From Teredinibacter turnerae T7901 (GTDB taxonomy: Bacteria > Pseudomonadota > Gammaproteobacteria > Pseudomonadales > Cellvibrionaceae), in the NCBI RefSeq assembly GCF_000023025.1, contig NC_012997.1, forward strand, positions 852,764 through 916,763: DNA of 64,000 nucleotides, given 5' to 3'. The translations under genes were made by a program, and so were the position numbers. Positions 44,728 through 52,542 of the stretch are shown here, piece by piece (position 1 is the stretch's first letter; every line of letters begins with the position of its first letter). The notes under the pieces were generated by a model that saw only the letters and a list, made by a program, of their open reading frames with translations, ran no database searches and was not told the origin of the DNA.

Positions 44728-45472
44728 AACTCCCTCTCGCGGCAAACTCAAACGTTTCTGCATACAGTGGCATAAACGTTTAGGAATATTCTGTGCGCTG
44801 GTGGTGGTTTTATTGGCCTCCACGGGTCTTCTGCTGAACCATAGCGATCAACTTGGCCTGCCCCAGCACGACATTTCATCGCCCTGGATTCTTGGTGCTT
44901 ACCACATCTCACCTCCGTCCCCGGTTGCGTTTGAGACGAACGCTGCTCCCGTCGCTCAGCTCGGCGAACGGCTATTCGTTGACGGCCGAGAGATCGGTCG
45001 CTGCGACGGCCCATTGGTAGGGGGAGTGCATCTTACCGACATCAACCTGATCGCTTGCGAGCGTTCATTGGCGCTGTTTACCGGCGACTGGCAGTTGATA
45101 GAACTGATGACTGCAGCCTACGGCGTCCCCGTTCCCATCGATCGGCTGGGCTTATTGGGCCAGCAGGTCGTCTTCGAATCCACTGGACAATATTACCTGG
45201 CTGATGCCGAGTTGAACGGCTGGGTACCCATGGAGCCACGCGAGGCAGATTTATGGTCCGAGCCTGCAGCGATTGGTGCTGTTGAATCGGCTGCGCTGAT
45301 GGAGCACTTTGCAAGTGGTATCTCCTGGGAGCGTCTTGTCCTGGATATACACGCAGGCCGGTTCTTGGGTTCAATGGGGCCTTTTTTCCTCGATCTGTTC
45401 GCTGTGGGGTTTTTACTGTTGGCGTTTTCCGGCACCTGGCTCTGGGTGCGCGGACGGCCAAAAGTCCGGTAA
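44702..45472 (+). CDS. PepSY-associated TM-helix membrane protein
   Basis: A 256-residue protein. It starts with RFCIQWHKRLGIFCALVVVLLASTGLLLNHSD: a membrane span preceded by the W-H-R/K motif typical of PepSY_TM proteins, whose His may bind heme. A periplasmic part follows and a final span (FFLDLFAVGFLLLAFSGTWLWVRGRP). With the flavoprotein upstream it forms a likely two-gene redox module moving electrons across the membrane, maybe for ferric reduction. Start could also be ATG 44720; both lack a strong ribosome site, which suggests coupling to the upstream gene (26-base overlap). Confidence 0.75.
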   Translation: MRTPSNMVKTPSRGKLKRFCIQWHKRLGIFCALVVVLLASTGLLLNHSDQLGLPQHDISSPWILGAYHISPPSPVAFETNAAPVAQLGERLFVDGREIGRCDGPLVGGVHLTDINLIACERSLALFTGDWQLIELMTAAYGVPVPIDRLGLLGQQVVFESTGQYYLADAELNGWVPMEPREADLWSEPAAIGAVESAALMEHFASGISWERLVLDIHAGRFLGSMGPFFLDLFAVGFLLLAFSGTWLWVRGRPKVR

Positions 45473-45588
45473 TCGCAGCTTTTAATACTTGGTCTGAAAT
45501 TGATATGGCTTCGGTATTCAAACCGGAGCTATGACTCTATTATTGTGGGATAACCGTTAATCGCCGCCAGTACAATAGGGTCCATAAC

Positions 45589-47772
45589 ATGGCTGTGACT
45601 ATCCCCGGCTACAAGATACTTCGCACCCTTGGCAAGGGGGGAATGGCGACTGTGTATCTTGCTCAGCAGGAAATCTTCGAGCGCGAAGTAGCGTTAAAAA
45701 TCATGTCTCGCGCTCTTGCGGAGGACGAATCGTTCGGCCAGCGCTTTTTCCGTGAAGCTAAAATCGTTAGTCAGCTGGTTCATCCGAATATTGTGACTGT
45801 GCATAACGTGGGGGTGCACAGCGGTTATTATTTTCTCGCCATGGAATACATTGATGGCGGCGACCTCAAGCAAGTTCGACACAACTTAAGCCTGCAACAG
45901 AAAATCACTACCATCCTGGATATTGCCAAAGCGCTGGATTATGCAGCCAGTAAAGGTTACGTCCATCGCGACATCAAACCCGAAAATATCATGTTTCACA
46001 ATTCCGACGGCCGTGCGGTATTGATGGATTTTGGCATCGCGCGGGCGGCTACGCTCGATAAAAGCGTTACCCAGACGGGTGTGGCCATAGGCACGCCGCA
46101 CTATATGTCGCCTGAGCAGGCGAAGGGCAAATCGGTGGACTTTCGTTCTGACTTGTACAGTCTGGGGGTGGTTTTTTTCCTGCTTTTATCTGGTCGGGTG
46201 CCATTCGACGCGGAATCTGCGGTAGCGATTGGTATTAAGCATATAACTGAGGCGGTACCCTTACTGCCTCCGGGCATGGCGGCATTACAACCCATTGTGG
46301 ATACATTGATGGCGAAGGATGCCCGTGATCGCTATCAGTCCGCGGGAGACCTGATCGACGACCTGCAGAGGATCGATGTTGCTCTTGTAGATCAAAGTGT
46401 TGCATTTGCGCATGCTGATGGGATCGAAGATGACAACCGTGACCTGCCGACCGTGCAGTCAGCGACTATCGAAAACATCGATGCAATCAGTGTTGTATAT
46501 GACGATCGTGATCCTGGAACCCCGTCCTCCAGTGGTGTTCTCCCCTGGTTGATAGGGCTGGTACTGACCGCAAGCCTCGGCGGTTGGTTGTTTTACCAAC
46601 AGCGGCCGGAAGTTATACAGCCTTGGCTTGATCTCGCAGGTGAAAAATTTGCAGCCCTTGCGGAACAACCTTTGCGAGCGGCCGGCGCGGACGGTATTTC
46701 TAGTCGAAATGGTTCGAACGTGACCGGCGATCAGGGAAAAACTCCAGCTGTGGTCGAGCCCGAAGCCCTGGCAGAAGGCGCCATTGAGCGGCAAAAGGCG
46801 AGCGCTAGCACCACCGAGACCTCTGATAAGGCGTCACCATCGCCCACGCCAGACCCGCTTGAGGTCGCACGGGAAAAAATAGTTACGCTGGAGCGCTTGT
46901 ATAGGTCAGATGCGACCTATTTAGACGCGCTGGTGGAAGCGAATATCGATTTACTCAATCTCTCCCCAGAGGACTCTGTCGCCGAGGCGAACCTTGCCAG
47001 CTTGGGCAAAGAGGGGCTGGCGGATATTGAACGCTTGTTGGTGGCGGGCAAGTTCTCTGCGGCAAAGCAAAAGCTTGAACAGGTAGAGCATGTTTTTGCG
47101 GGGTACTCACTTGCTGGTCTCGACAGCACGCGTAAAGAGCTTGAGCGGCAGCAGCAGATCAGCGCTCTTCTGTCACAAGCGCAGGCGTATCAGGAGGCAG
47201 GCCAGTTGGTGCGTCCATCGGGTAAAAACGCTGCAACGAGTTTCAAAGCCGTGTTGCGTCTCGACTCAACCAACCTTGTAGCGAAAAATGGGTTGCAGGC
47301 GGTAGCTGCGGAGTTAGTTAGTGAAGCGGGTGCCCTGTTCAAGCAAGGCCAACTCCAAAGTGCGCTGGCAAAAACCAAAAGTGCACTCGATGTGATTGAG
47401 GGCCACAGTGGCGCTAAGACGTTACAAAGGAGAATAGAGCGACAAGTGGCGTATGTGCGGGAGATAGACGATTACTTCCGTATGGCTGAGTTGCGTGTGC
47501 GCCAGGGCGAGTTTTTCCAGCCTGAAAACGACAACGCAGACTATTACTACCAACGTATTCTGCGGCGCGAACCCAAGAATCAACGGGCTAAAGAGGGGCG
47601 CGACGCCATGGTTGATGAATTTGCCCGAGCGGTTTGGCGGCAGGTTGGGGATGAGCAGTTCTTTGCTGCACAGGAGCGCGTGCAAACGGCACTTGCGGCG
47701 ATGCCCGAGAATAACCGGTTGCAATCGCTTAAGTTAGCTGTGGAGGAAATTGTTGCGGAAAAATCGCCGTAG
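45589..47772 (+). CDS. transmembrane Ser/Thr protein kinase (PknB-like)
   Basis: A 727-residue Hanks-type kinase. Kinase domain 7-265 with all key residues: glycine loop GKGGMATVY, Lys37 in VALKIM, catalytic Asp128 in HRDIKPEN, DFG Asp147, and activation segment TQTGVAIGTPHYMSPEQ with several possible autophosphorylation Thr. A linker leads to one membrane span (317-336), and the C-terminal part (about 410-725) is helical, TPR-like, charged, with repeated ALxxA patterns, presumably periplasmic. Substrates are unknown. No phosphatase or FHA gene is next to it. Stands alone after the redox pair. Confidence 0.92.
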   Translation: MAVTIPGYKILRTLGKGGMATVYLAQQEIFEREVALKIMSRALAEDESFGQRFFREAKIVSQLVHPNIVTVHNVGVHSGYYFLAMEYIDGGDLKQVRHNLSLQQKITTILDIAKALDYAASKGYVHRDIKPENIMFHNSDGRAVLMDFGIARAATLDKSVTQTGVAIGTPHYMSPEQAKGKSVDFRSDLYSLGVVFFLLLSGRVPFDAESAVAIGIKHITEAVPLLPPGMAALQPIVDTLMAKDARDRYQSAGDLIDDLQRIDVALVDQSVAFAHADGIEDDNRDLPTVQSATIENIDAISVVYDDRDPGTPSSSGVLPWLIGLVLTASLGGWLFYQQRPEVIQPWLDLAGEKFAALAEQPLRAAGADGISSRNGSNVTGDQGKTPAVVEPEALAEGAIERQKASASTTETSDKASPSPTPDPLEVAREKIVTLERLYRSDATYLDALVEANIDLLNLSPEDSVAEANLASLGKEGLADIERLLVAGKFSAAKQKLEQVEHVFAGYSLAGLDSTRKELERQQQISALLSQAQAYQEAGQLVRPSGKNAATSFKAVLRLDSTNLVAKNGLQAVAAELVSEAGALFKQGQLQSALAKTKSALDVIEGHSGAKTLQRRIERQVAYVREIDDYFRMAELRVRQGEFFQPENDNADYYYQRILRREPKNQRAKEGRDAMVDEFARAVWRQVGDEQFFAAQERVQTALAAMPENNRLQSLKLAVEEIVAEKSP

Positions 47773-47828
47773 CTTGTGTCAACAGACCTTAGCGATCTTT
47801 CCGGTTGCAGAGTGCTGGGAAGGAGGGG

Positions 47829-48299
47829 TTACTCCGAAATCATCGATTGCTGGTAGTTTTCCAGGCCGACTTTATCGATTAAGCCAAGTTGAGTTTCCAG
47901 CCAGTCGACGTGCTCTTCCTCGCTCTCCAAAATGTGGTTTAAAAGGTCACGGGATACATAGTCTTTCACTGACTCACAGTAAGCTATTCCCTCACGTAAA
48001 TCGGGGATAGCGAGCAACTCGAGTTTCAGGTCGCATTCCAGCATTTCGGGTGTGGTCTCACCGATCAACAGCTTGCCAAGACTTTGCAGATTGGGCAGCC
48101 CCTCAAGGAAGAGGATGCGCTCAATGAGCATGTCCGCGTGTTTCATCTCATCGATGGACTCTTTGTATTCGTGTTCTGCAAGTTCCTTGAGCCCCCAATC
48201 TTTATACATTCGCGAATGCAAAAAGTATTGATTGATAGCTACAAGCTCGTTTCCTAACACCTTGTTCAGATACTCGATGACTTTCGCGTCGCCTTTCAT
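47829..48299 (-). CDS. bfr: bacterioferritin
   Basis: A 156-residue ferritin-like subunit. The di-iron ligands are complete: Glu18, Glu51, His54, Glu94, Glu127, His130. Met52 is present, so heme can be bound between subunits. It stores iron as a mineral in a 24-mer. ATG 48299 is chosen as the family start; the longer frame adds residues without similarity. It lies downstream of the ferredoxin partner gene bfd on the same strand, a usual pairing in which Bfd reduces the core for iron release. Confidence 0.96.
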   Translation of the reverse strand: MKGDAKVIEYLNKVLGNELVAINQYFLHSRMYKDWGLKELAEHEYKESIDEMKHADMLIERILFLEGLPNLQSLGKLLIGETTPEMLECDLKLELLAIPDLREGIAYCESVKDYVSRDLLNHILESEEEHVDWLETQLGLIDKVGLENYQQSMISE

Positions 48300-48432
48300 A
48301 AATCCTCTCCTGTGGGGGCTGTGCAAAACCCTCCCAGTTTGGAAGCATGGCGCCTATTTGTCAATTCAAGCTATTGATTTGAAACAGAATTTTAAGAATG
48401 AAGGCGATAACTATTCGCGTTGCGATTGAGCC

Positions 48433-48642
48433 TTAGGCGACGTCGTAGAAAATCGCGCCAGCGGTGTCTGATCGAGCGCTTTCCATATGTTCGTTGATAA
48501 CTTCCCGGGCGACGCAAGCGCATTTACCACACTGGCTGGCAACTCCCAACTGGTCGCGGACTTGGCGCAGACTCTCGGCACCTGCGTCGACTGCATCGCG
48601 GATGGCGCTGTCGGTAACACCTTTACACAAGCAAACGTACAT
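48433..48642 (-). CDS. bfd: bacterioferritin-associated ferredoxin
   Basis: A 69-residue [2Fe-2S] protein. Cluster ligands are Cys4 and Cys6 (VCLCKGVT) and Cys38 and Cys41 (QCGKC), the fer2_BFD pattern; one extra Cys43 follows. It passes electrons to bacterioferritin to mobilise iron. Upstream of its ATG is a Fur-like box, matching the known induction of bfd under iron shortage. Shortest convincing protein of the window. Confidence 0.93.
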   Translation of the reverse strand: MYVCLCKGVTDSAIRDAVDAGAESLRQVRDQLGVASQCGKCACVAREVINEHMESARSDTAGAIFYDVA

Positions 48643-48711
48643 GGTTTAGAAGCTCTCTTTAGTGGGTCTCTAATTGGGTAATACGATTGAACGCTTTTAG
48701 CTATAGCGCTA

Positions 48712-48730
48712 AATGAGAATAACTATTGAC
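48712..48730. promoter_or_regulatory. Fur-like box upstream of bfd
   Basis: AATGAGAATAACTATTGAC keeps the GAGAATAA core typical of Fur sites, 70 bases upstream of bfd and about 290 bases before the peroxiredoxin. The 48643-49016 gap otherwise holds AT-rich promoter sequence and no convincing gene. Confidence 0.5.
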
Positions 48731-49016
48731 TGTAGGTTAGTGTGAATAGGAATGATTGTCAATTACATTTTTATCAATAATTTGTGGTGCGTCAATAAAC
48801 AAATTGATTTCAGTGTGTGCAGCTTGTACTAAAAACCGCTTATTCGCGGAGGGAATTAATCTTCGTCATTTGCAGAATTAATAAAAATTTTGCTTTAGCC
48901 TGTGTATCATTAGCGCGGGCTATCGACAGCTACTTGCCCCAGCCGAACGACTGGGCAGCGAAAAAACAGATAGCAATGGCCATCCTCACAAATTCAAAAT
49001 CTCTGGAGAGAAAACT

Positions 49017-49619
49017 ATGGGCGTATTAGTCGGCAAATCTGCACCCGATTTTACTGCACCTGCTGTATTGGGCAGCGGTGAGATCGTAGACACTTACAGC
49101 TTCGCTGAAGCGACCAAGGGTAAAAAAGCGGTTGTATTCTTCTACCCGCTGGACTTCACCTTCGTATGTCCTTCTGAATTGCTGGCGTTCGATCACCGTA
49201 TGGCTGAGTTCGAAAAACGCGGCGTTGTGGTGATTGGCGTTTCTATCGACTCTCACTTCAGCCACAATGCGTGGCGCAACACCCCCGTTAACGAAGGTGG
49301 TATCGGCCCAGTTAAGTACACACTGGTTGCTGATATGACTCACGAAATCTGTAAAGCCTACGACGTAGAGTCAGAAGGTGGCGTTGCTTTTCGTGGTTCC
49401 TTCCTGATCGACGAAGAAGGTCTTGTGCGCCATCAGGTTGTTAACGATCTGCCACTGGGCCGCAATGTTGATGAGATGCTGCGTATGGTTGACGCACTGG
49501 CGTTCCACCAGGAGCATGGCGAAGTATGTCCTGCTGGCTGGAAAGACGGCGATTCTGGTATGGACGCATCACCAGCTGGTGTTGCTAAGTACCTGTCTGA
49601 GAACGCAGACAAGCTATAA
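49017..49619 (+). CDS. typical 2-Cys peroxiredoxin (AhpC/TSA family)
   Basis: A 200-residue thiol peroxidase. The peroxidatic Cys51 sits in FYPLDFTFVCPSE and the resolving Cys171 in EVCPAGW, so it is a 2-Cys Prx1-type enzyme. A long VNEGGIGPVKYTLVAD segment matches bacterial members reduced by thioredoxin or AhpF. The C-terminus is short and lacks a YF motif, which usually goes with resistance to overoxidation. ATG 49017 follows GGAGAG. Single gene with a terminator; it complements iron storage next door by removing peroxide. Confidence 0.94.
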   Translation: MGVLVGKSAPDFTAPAVLGSGEIVDTYSFAEATKGKKAVVFFYPLDFTFVCPSELLAFDHRMAEFEKRGVVVIGVSIDSHFSHNAWRNTPVNEGGIGPVKYTLVADMTHEICKAYDVESEGGVAFRGSFLIDEEGLVRHQVVNDLPLGRNVDEMLRMVDALAFHQEHGEVCPAGWKDGDSGMDASPAGVAKYLSENADKL

Positions 49620-49637
49620 GCTGCTCTTCGTGATCAG

Positions 49638-49668
49638 AAAAAAGGCGCCGTATCAGGCGCCTTTTTTT
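49638..49668. terminator. bidirectional intrinsic terminator
   Basis: GGCGCC (49644-49649) and GGCGCC (49656-49661) with loop GTATCA, six A before and seven T after. It serves both the peroxiredoxin and the convergent CE2 esterase gene. Confidence 0.92.
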
Positions 49669-49696
49669 ATGCTGCGGTAGAGGCAGTTGGTTTCCC

Positions 49697-50794
49697 TCAC
49701 ATTTTCCAGTTCATCTTTTTTGCGATAAACGCACTCAGGCGTTCTGCGTTGCGCTGGTGATGAAATACCCGTGGGTGCTGGCCGTAATCTTCGAACGGGA
49801 AGAATAACGTGACTATTCGGTTGTCTTGTTGTTCTGCCTTCAAGGACGCCACGGCTGACTCTATATAGCCTGGCCAAGACGATGTTTTGCGCGTTGCATC
49901 CATGCTGCCCAAAGTCGCAACGATTAACGCAGAGGGATATTTGTGGCGCACGCTGGAAAGAAAGGCTTTGTACGCATTGATGCGCTCGCTGTCTGATGGA
50001 ACCGGGTTGAGGCGCTTCTCAACCAGCCAGCTGTCGTTTTGGAACAAGTTAATCACCACAACATCCGGCCGCCACAGACTAAAATCCCACGCCGTTTCGT
50101 TGTTGCCGACGGCATCAAGCTGGTCATAGAATTGCGGCATAATAAAGTCGAACCAGCTCACCATAATTCCGATCCCACTTTGTGATATGAGCCGATAATC
50201 CGCTTTGAGCTTTCTGCCTGTAATCGCGGCATAACTCATAAAGCTATTTTTTTCCGCCAGCTCGGCGTCGCCGCTATACAGTGCTGCTTCATTACCCATT
50301 CCGCTGGTTATAGAGTCACCATAAAATTCGATTTTTCGATGGGGTAGCTTGGGAGGCGCGAAAAGTTTGCCCTTGTCAGCCACATTAAATCCTACAAATA
50401 ACGTCCGGCCTTCTTCACCTTCGGTGCGCTTGCTCACTGTGACCCGGTGTTTTCCAGCTGACAAATAGCGGCTGATCCAATAGGTTTTGCGCCCCTGCTC
50501 GCAGGCGATCACAATCGGTGTGTGCCAGTCCTCATCGATAAACACGTTAAAGTAGTTTTTACCGTACTGATCGTCGAGGGTGATCCCCAACTCGCCACCG
50601 TTTATTACCGTATCAATTTGCGTCCCAGGCCAGGAAACCCCGGCTTGTCCAGGTTTGGACAGGTCCACGCGACCCATGTATCGGATATGTGGGTTATCCG
50701 CGGTAATCAACTTCTCTGCCAAGCCATGTGAGGGGCTGAATCCGACTAGTAGGCAAAGGAGGAGGAAAGGTTGGGATATATACTTTAAAACCAT
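49697..50794 (-). CDS. CE2-family SGNH carbohydrate esterase, exported
   Basis: A 365-residue protein with a signal peptide (cleavage near HGLA-E, residue 26). A beta jelly-roll (about 30-145) is followed by an SGNH hydrolase domain, the CE2 layout. Nucleophile Ser161 lies in EFYGDSITSGMGNE; SGIGI and NLFQNDSW carry the oxyanion-hole residues, and His340 in GQHPRVFHH is the catalytic base. CE2 enzymes remove acetyl groups from xylan or mannan sugars at O6. Ten bases after the gluconokinase stop, so it is transcribed with it, although its substrate is outside the cell. Confidence 0.87.
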   Translation of the reverse strand: MVLKYISQPFLLLCLLVGFSPSHGLAEKLITADNPHIRYMGRVDLSKPGQAGVSWPGTQIDTVINGGELGITLDDQYGKNYFNVFIDEDWHTPIVIACEQGRKTYWISRYLSAGKHRVTVSKRTEGEEGRTLFVGFNVADKGKLFAPPKLPHRKIEFYGDSITSGMGNEAALYSGDAELAEKNSFMSYAAITGRKLKADYRLISQSGIGIMVSWFDFIMPQFYDQLDAVGNNETAWDFSLWRPDVVVINLFQNDSWLVEKRLNPVPSDSERINAYKAFLSSVRHKYPSALIVATLGSMDATRKTSSWPGYIESAVASLKAEQQDNRIVTLFFPFEDYGQHPRVFHHQRNAERLSAFIAKKMNWKM

Positions 50795-50803
50795 ATTGTC
50801 GGG

Positions 50804-51331
50804 TTACCTGTGGAAGTGACTCAGTGCTTGCTCGGTAAGTTGCTCGATACTGTGTTCAATGTGTAAAGGAATTATATCTGGTTCGCTAATCGGTGGTTCG
50901 AGCGCGTCAAATTGACTATCCAAAAGCGACTCGGGCATAAAGTGGCCGCTCCGTGCAATCATGCGCTCTGCAATAAGCGCTTTTGTACCGGTAAGATGAA
51001 AAAACACCTTTTGGCCCTGGCTTTGACGCAGGAGCTCGCGATGACTTTTGCGCAAACCGGAAAACGCGAGGGTAAGGCTGCGGCCTGCGGTTATTTCGGT
51101 GTTGAGCCGCTGCCGCAGAATGTCTACCCACGGCAGACGCATGGCGTCTGTCAATGGCTTCCCGCTGGCCATGTGCGCTTTGTTGGTGGCCGGGTGAAAA
51201 TCATCGGCGTCGAGAAACGCTATGCCAAGCCGTTTTGCTAGATGCTGGGCCAGGGTGGTTTTACCGCTACCCGATACTCCCATCACAATAATGGCTGTTG
51301 GCTCAGCAAGTGAATAATTGCAGGTGTTCAA
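50804..51331 (-). CDS. gntK: gluconokinase, GntK family
   Basis: A 175-residue P-loop kinase that turns gluconate into 6-phosphogluconate. Walker A is MGVSGSGKTT, then FLDADDFHPATNKAHMASGKPLTD, the substrate loop of the family, and LAFSGLRKSHRELLR. The start is TTG 51331 with GGAG about 8 bases upstream; no earlier good ATG exists. Divergent from a LacI-type regulator with a shared palindrome. Its role in this locus is probably to use gluconate released by the GH94 phosphorylase. Confidence 0.93.
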   Translation of the reverse strand: MNTCNYSLAEPTAIIVMGVSGSGKTTLAQHLAKRLGIAFLDADDFHPATNKAHMASGKPLTDAMRLPWVDILRQRLNTEITAGRSLTLAFSGLRKSHRELLRQSQGQKVFFHLTGTKALIAERMIARSGHFMPESLLDSQFDALEPPISEPDIIPLHIEHSIEQLTEQALSHFHR

Positions 51332-51359
51332 ACCGTCTCCGGTACATTGTCTGGTTGAG

Positions 51360-51373
51360 TGGTAGCGCTAACA
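51360..51373. promoter_or_regulatory. LacI-type operator between gntK and its regulator
   Basis: TGGTAGCGCTAACA, near-palindrome with central CG (TAGCGCTA core perfect), in the 146-base divergent region. It lies 29 bases upstream of the gntK start and would allow the regulator to control gntK and itself. Confidence 0.65.
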
Positions 51374-51477
51374 TTATTCTTGTGTTAAGGTTTTTCGCGC
51401 TAAGGCTCCCAAGAGGGTTGAAGGAGTTTAATAATAAAAAAACGAGAAAACCAGCGCTTATACCTCATAATATCCCC

Positions 51478-52491
51478 ATGTCTAAACGTATTACTTTAGC
51501 TGATGTTGCCGAGTTGGCTGGTGTTAGCGCTATCACGGTGTCCCGTGTAATCAATAATCCTGTCAAGGTATCGGCGGGTGTGCGCGAACGAGTGGATCAC
51601 GCCATCGACCGCTTGGGTTACATCCCGAATCGCTCGGCGAGCGCGCTCGCGTCGGCCCGTTCGGGAATTATCGGGGTGATTATCCCCTCGCTGTCGAATA
51701 GTGTTTTTACCGAAGTGTTGCGCGGCATTTACGATCAGACCGGGCCAGCGGGTTTCCAGGTGTTACTGGCCGACAGCCACTATTCGCCTTTGGAAGAGGA
51801 AAAACTGGTGCGGACGCTTCTTGGTCAAGCGCCGGAAGGGTTGATTATCACCGGTGGCGACCAGACTGAAGCTACGCGCAAACTGTTGCGAAATGCCGCG
51901 ATTCCAGTGGCGCAGATTATGGAATCAGTGGAAGACCCTATTCATATGAATGTGGGGTTTTCGCATCGCGCGGCCGCATTCGACATGGTTAAACAGTTGA
52001 CTCAGCGTGGATTTCAGCGGCTAGGTTTTATGGGCGCTCGCATGGATACCCGCGCGCAACAGCGATTGCAGGGGTATCGTCAGGCCATGAATCAATCGGG
52101 TTTGAGTGACGATGGCTTGATTGTGACTACACCCAGGCCATCGAGTTTGGCCATGGGGGCGGAGTTGTTTCGCAGTCTTATGGCCCAGTCACAGGGGTGT
52201 TGTGAAGCTATTTTTTGCGTAAATGATGACCTGGCGCTTGGTGCCCTGTTCGAATGCCAGCGCATGCACTTGGCGGTACCAGAAAAAATGGCGATTTGCG
52301 GATTTAACGATATGGAAGCGGCGGCGCGGGTTAATCCTCCGCTGAGCAGTGTTTATGTTCCCCGCTACGATATGGGCGTGCAGGCGACGCAGATGGTGCT
52401 CGCCGCGATTGCTGGAGAAGTGCCAGCGGAAACCAAAGTCAACTGCGGCTATCAGTTGAGAATGCGCGAATCTACGCAGCGGCAGCATTAA
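51478..52491 (+). CDS. LacI-family regulator, GntR-like (gluconate)
   Basis: A 337-residue repressor. HTH ITLADVAELAGVSAITVSRVIN (about 5-26), hinge ASALASARSG, and a sugar-binding sensor domain (about 60-330; GVIIPSLSNSVFTEVLRGIYD, IFCVNDDLALGALFECQ). Sequence style and divergence from gluconokinase point to a GntR-type gluconate sensor. Start ATG 51478 gives the standard HTH offset; the frame runs 60 codons further upstream into the promoter. The transporter gene follows after 51 bases. Confidence 0.87.
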   Translation: MSKRITLADVAELAGVSAITVSRVINNPVKVSAGVRERVDHAIDRLGYIPNRSASALASARSGIIGVIIPSLSNSVFTEVLRGIYDQTGPAGFQVLLADSHYSPLEEEKLVRTLLGQAPEGLIITGGDQTEATRKLLRNAAIPVAQIMESVEDPIHMNVGFSHRAAAFDMVKQLTQRGFQRLGFMGARMDTRAQQRLQGYRQAMNQSGLSDDGLIVTTPRPSSLAMGAELFRSLMAQSQGCCEAIFCVNDDLALGALFECQRMHLAVPEKMAICGFNDMEAAARVNPPLSSVYVPRYDMGVQATQMVLAAIAGEVPAETKVNCGYQLRMRESTQRQH

Positions 52492-52542
52492 TTACACATA
52501 AAAATAAATAACGATAAATGGGCATGTGCCGGGGGAAGGGCA

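Noticed and set aside
48817-49029. 70-codon plus-strand frame before the peroxiredoxin
   Set aside because: AT-rich promoter-like region; the frame runs over the peroxiredoxin ribosome site and start.
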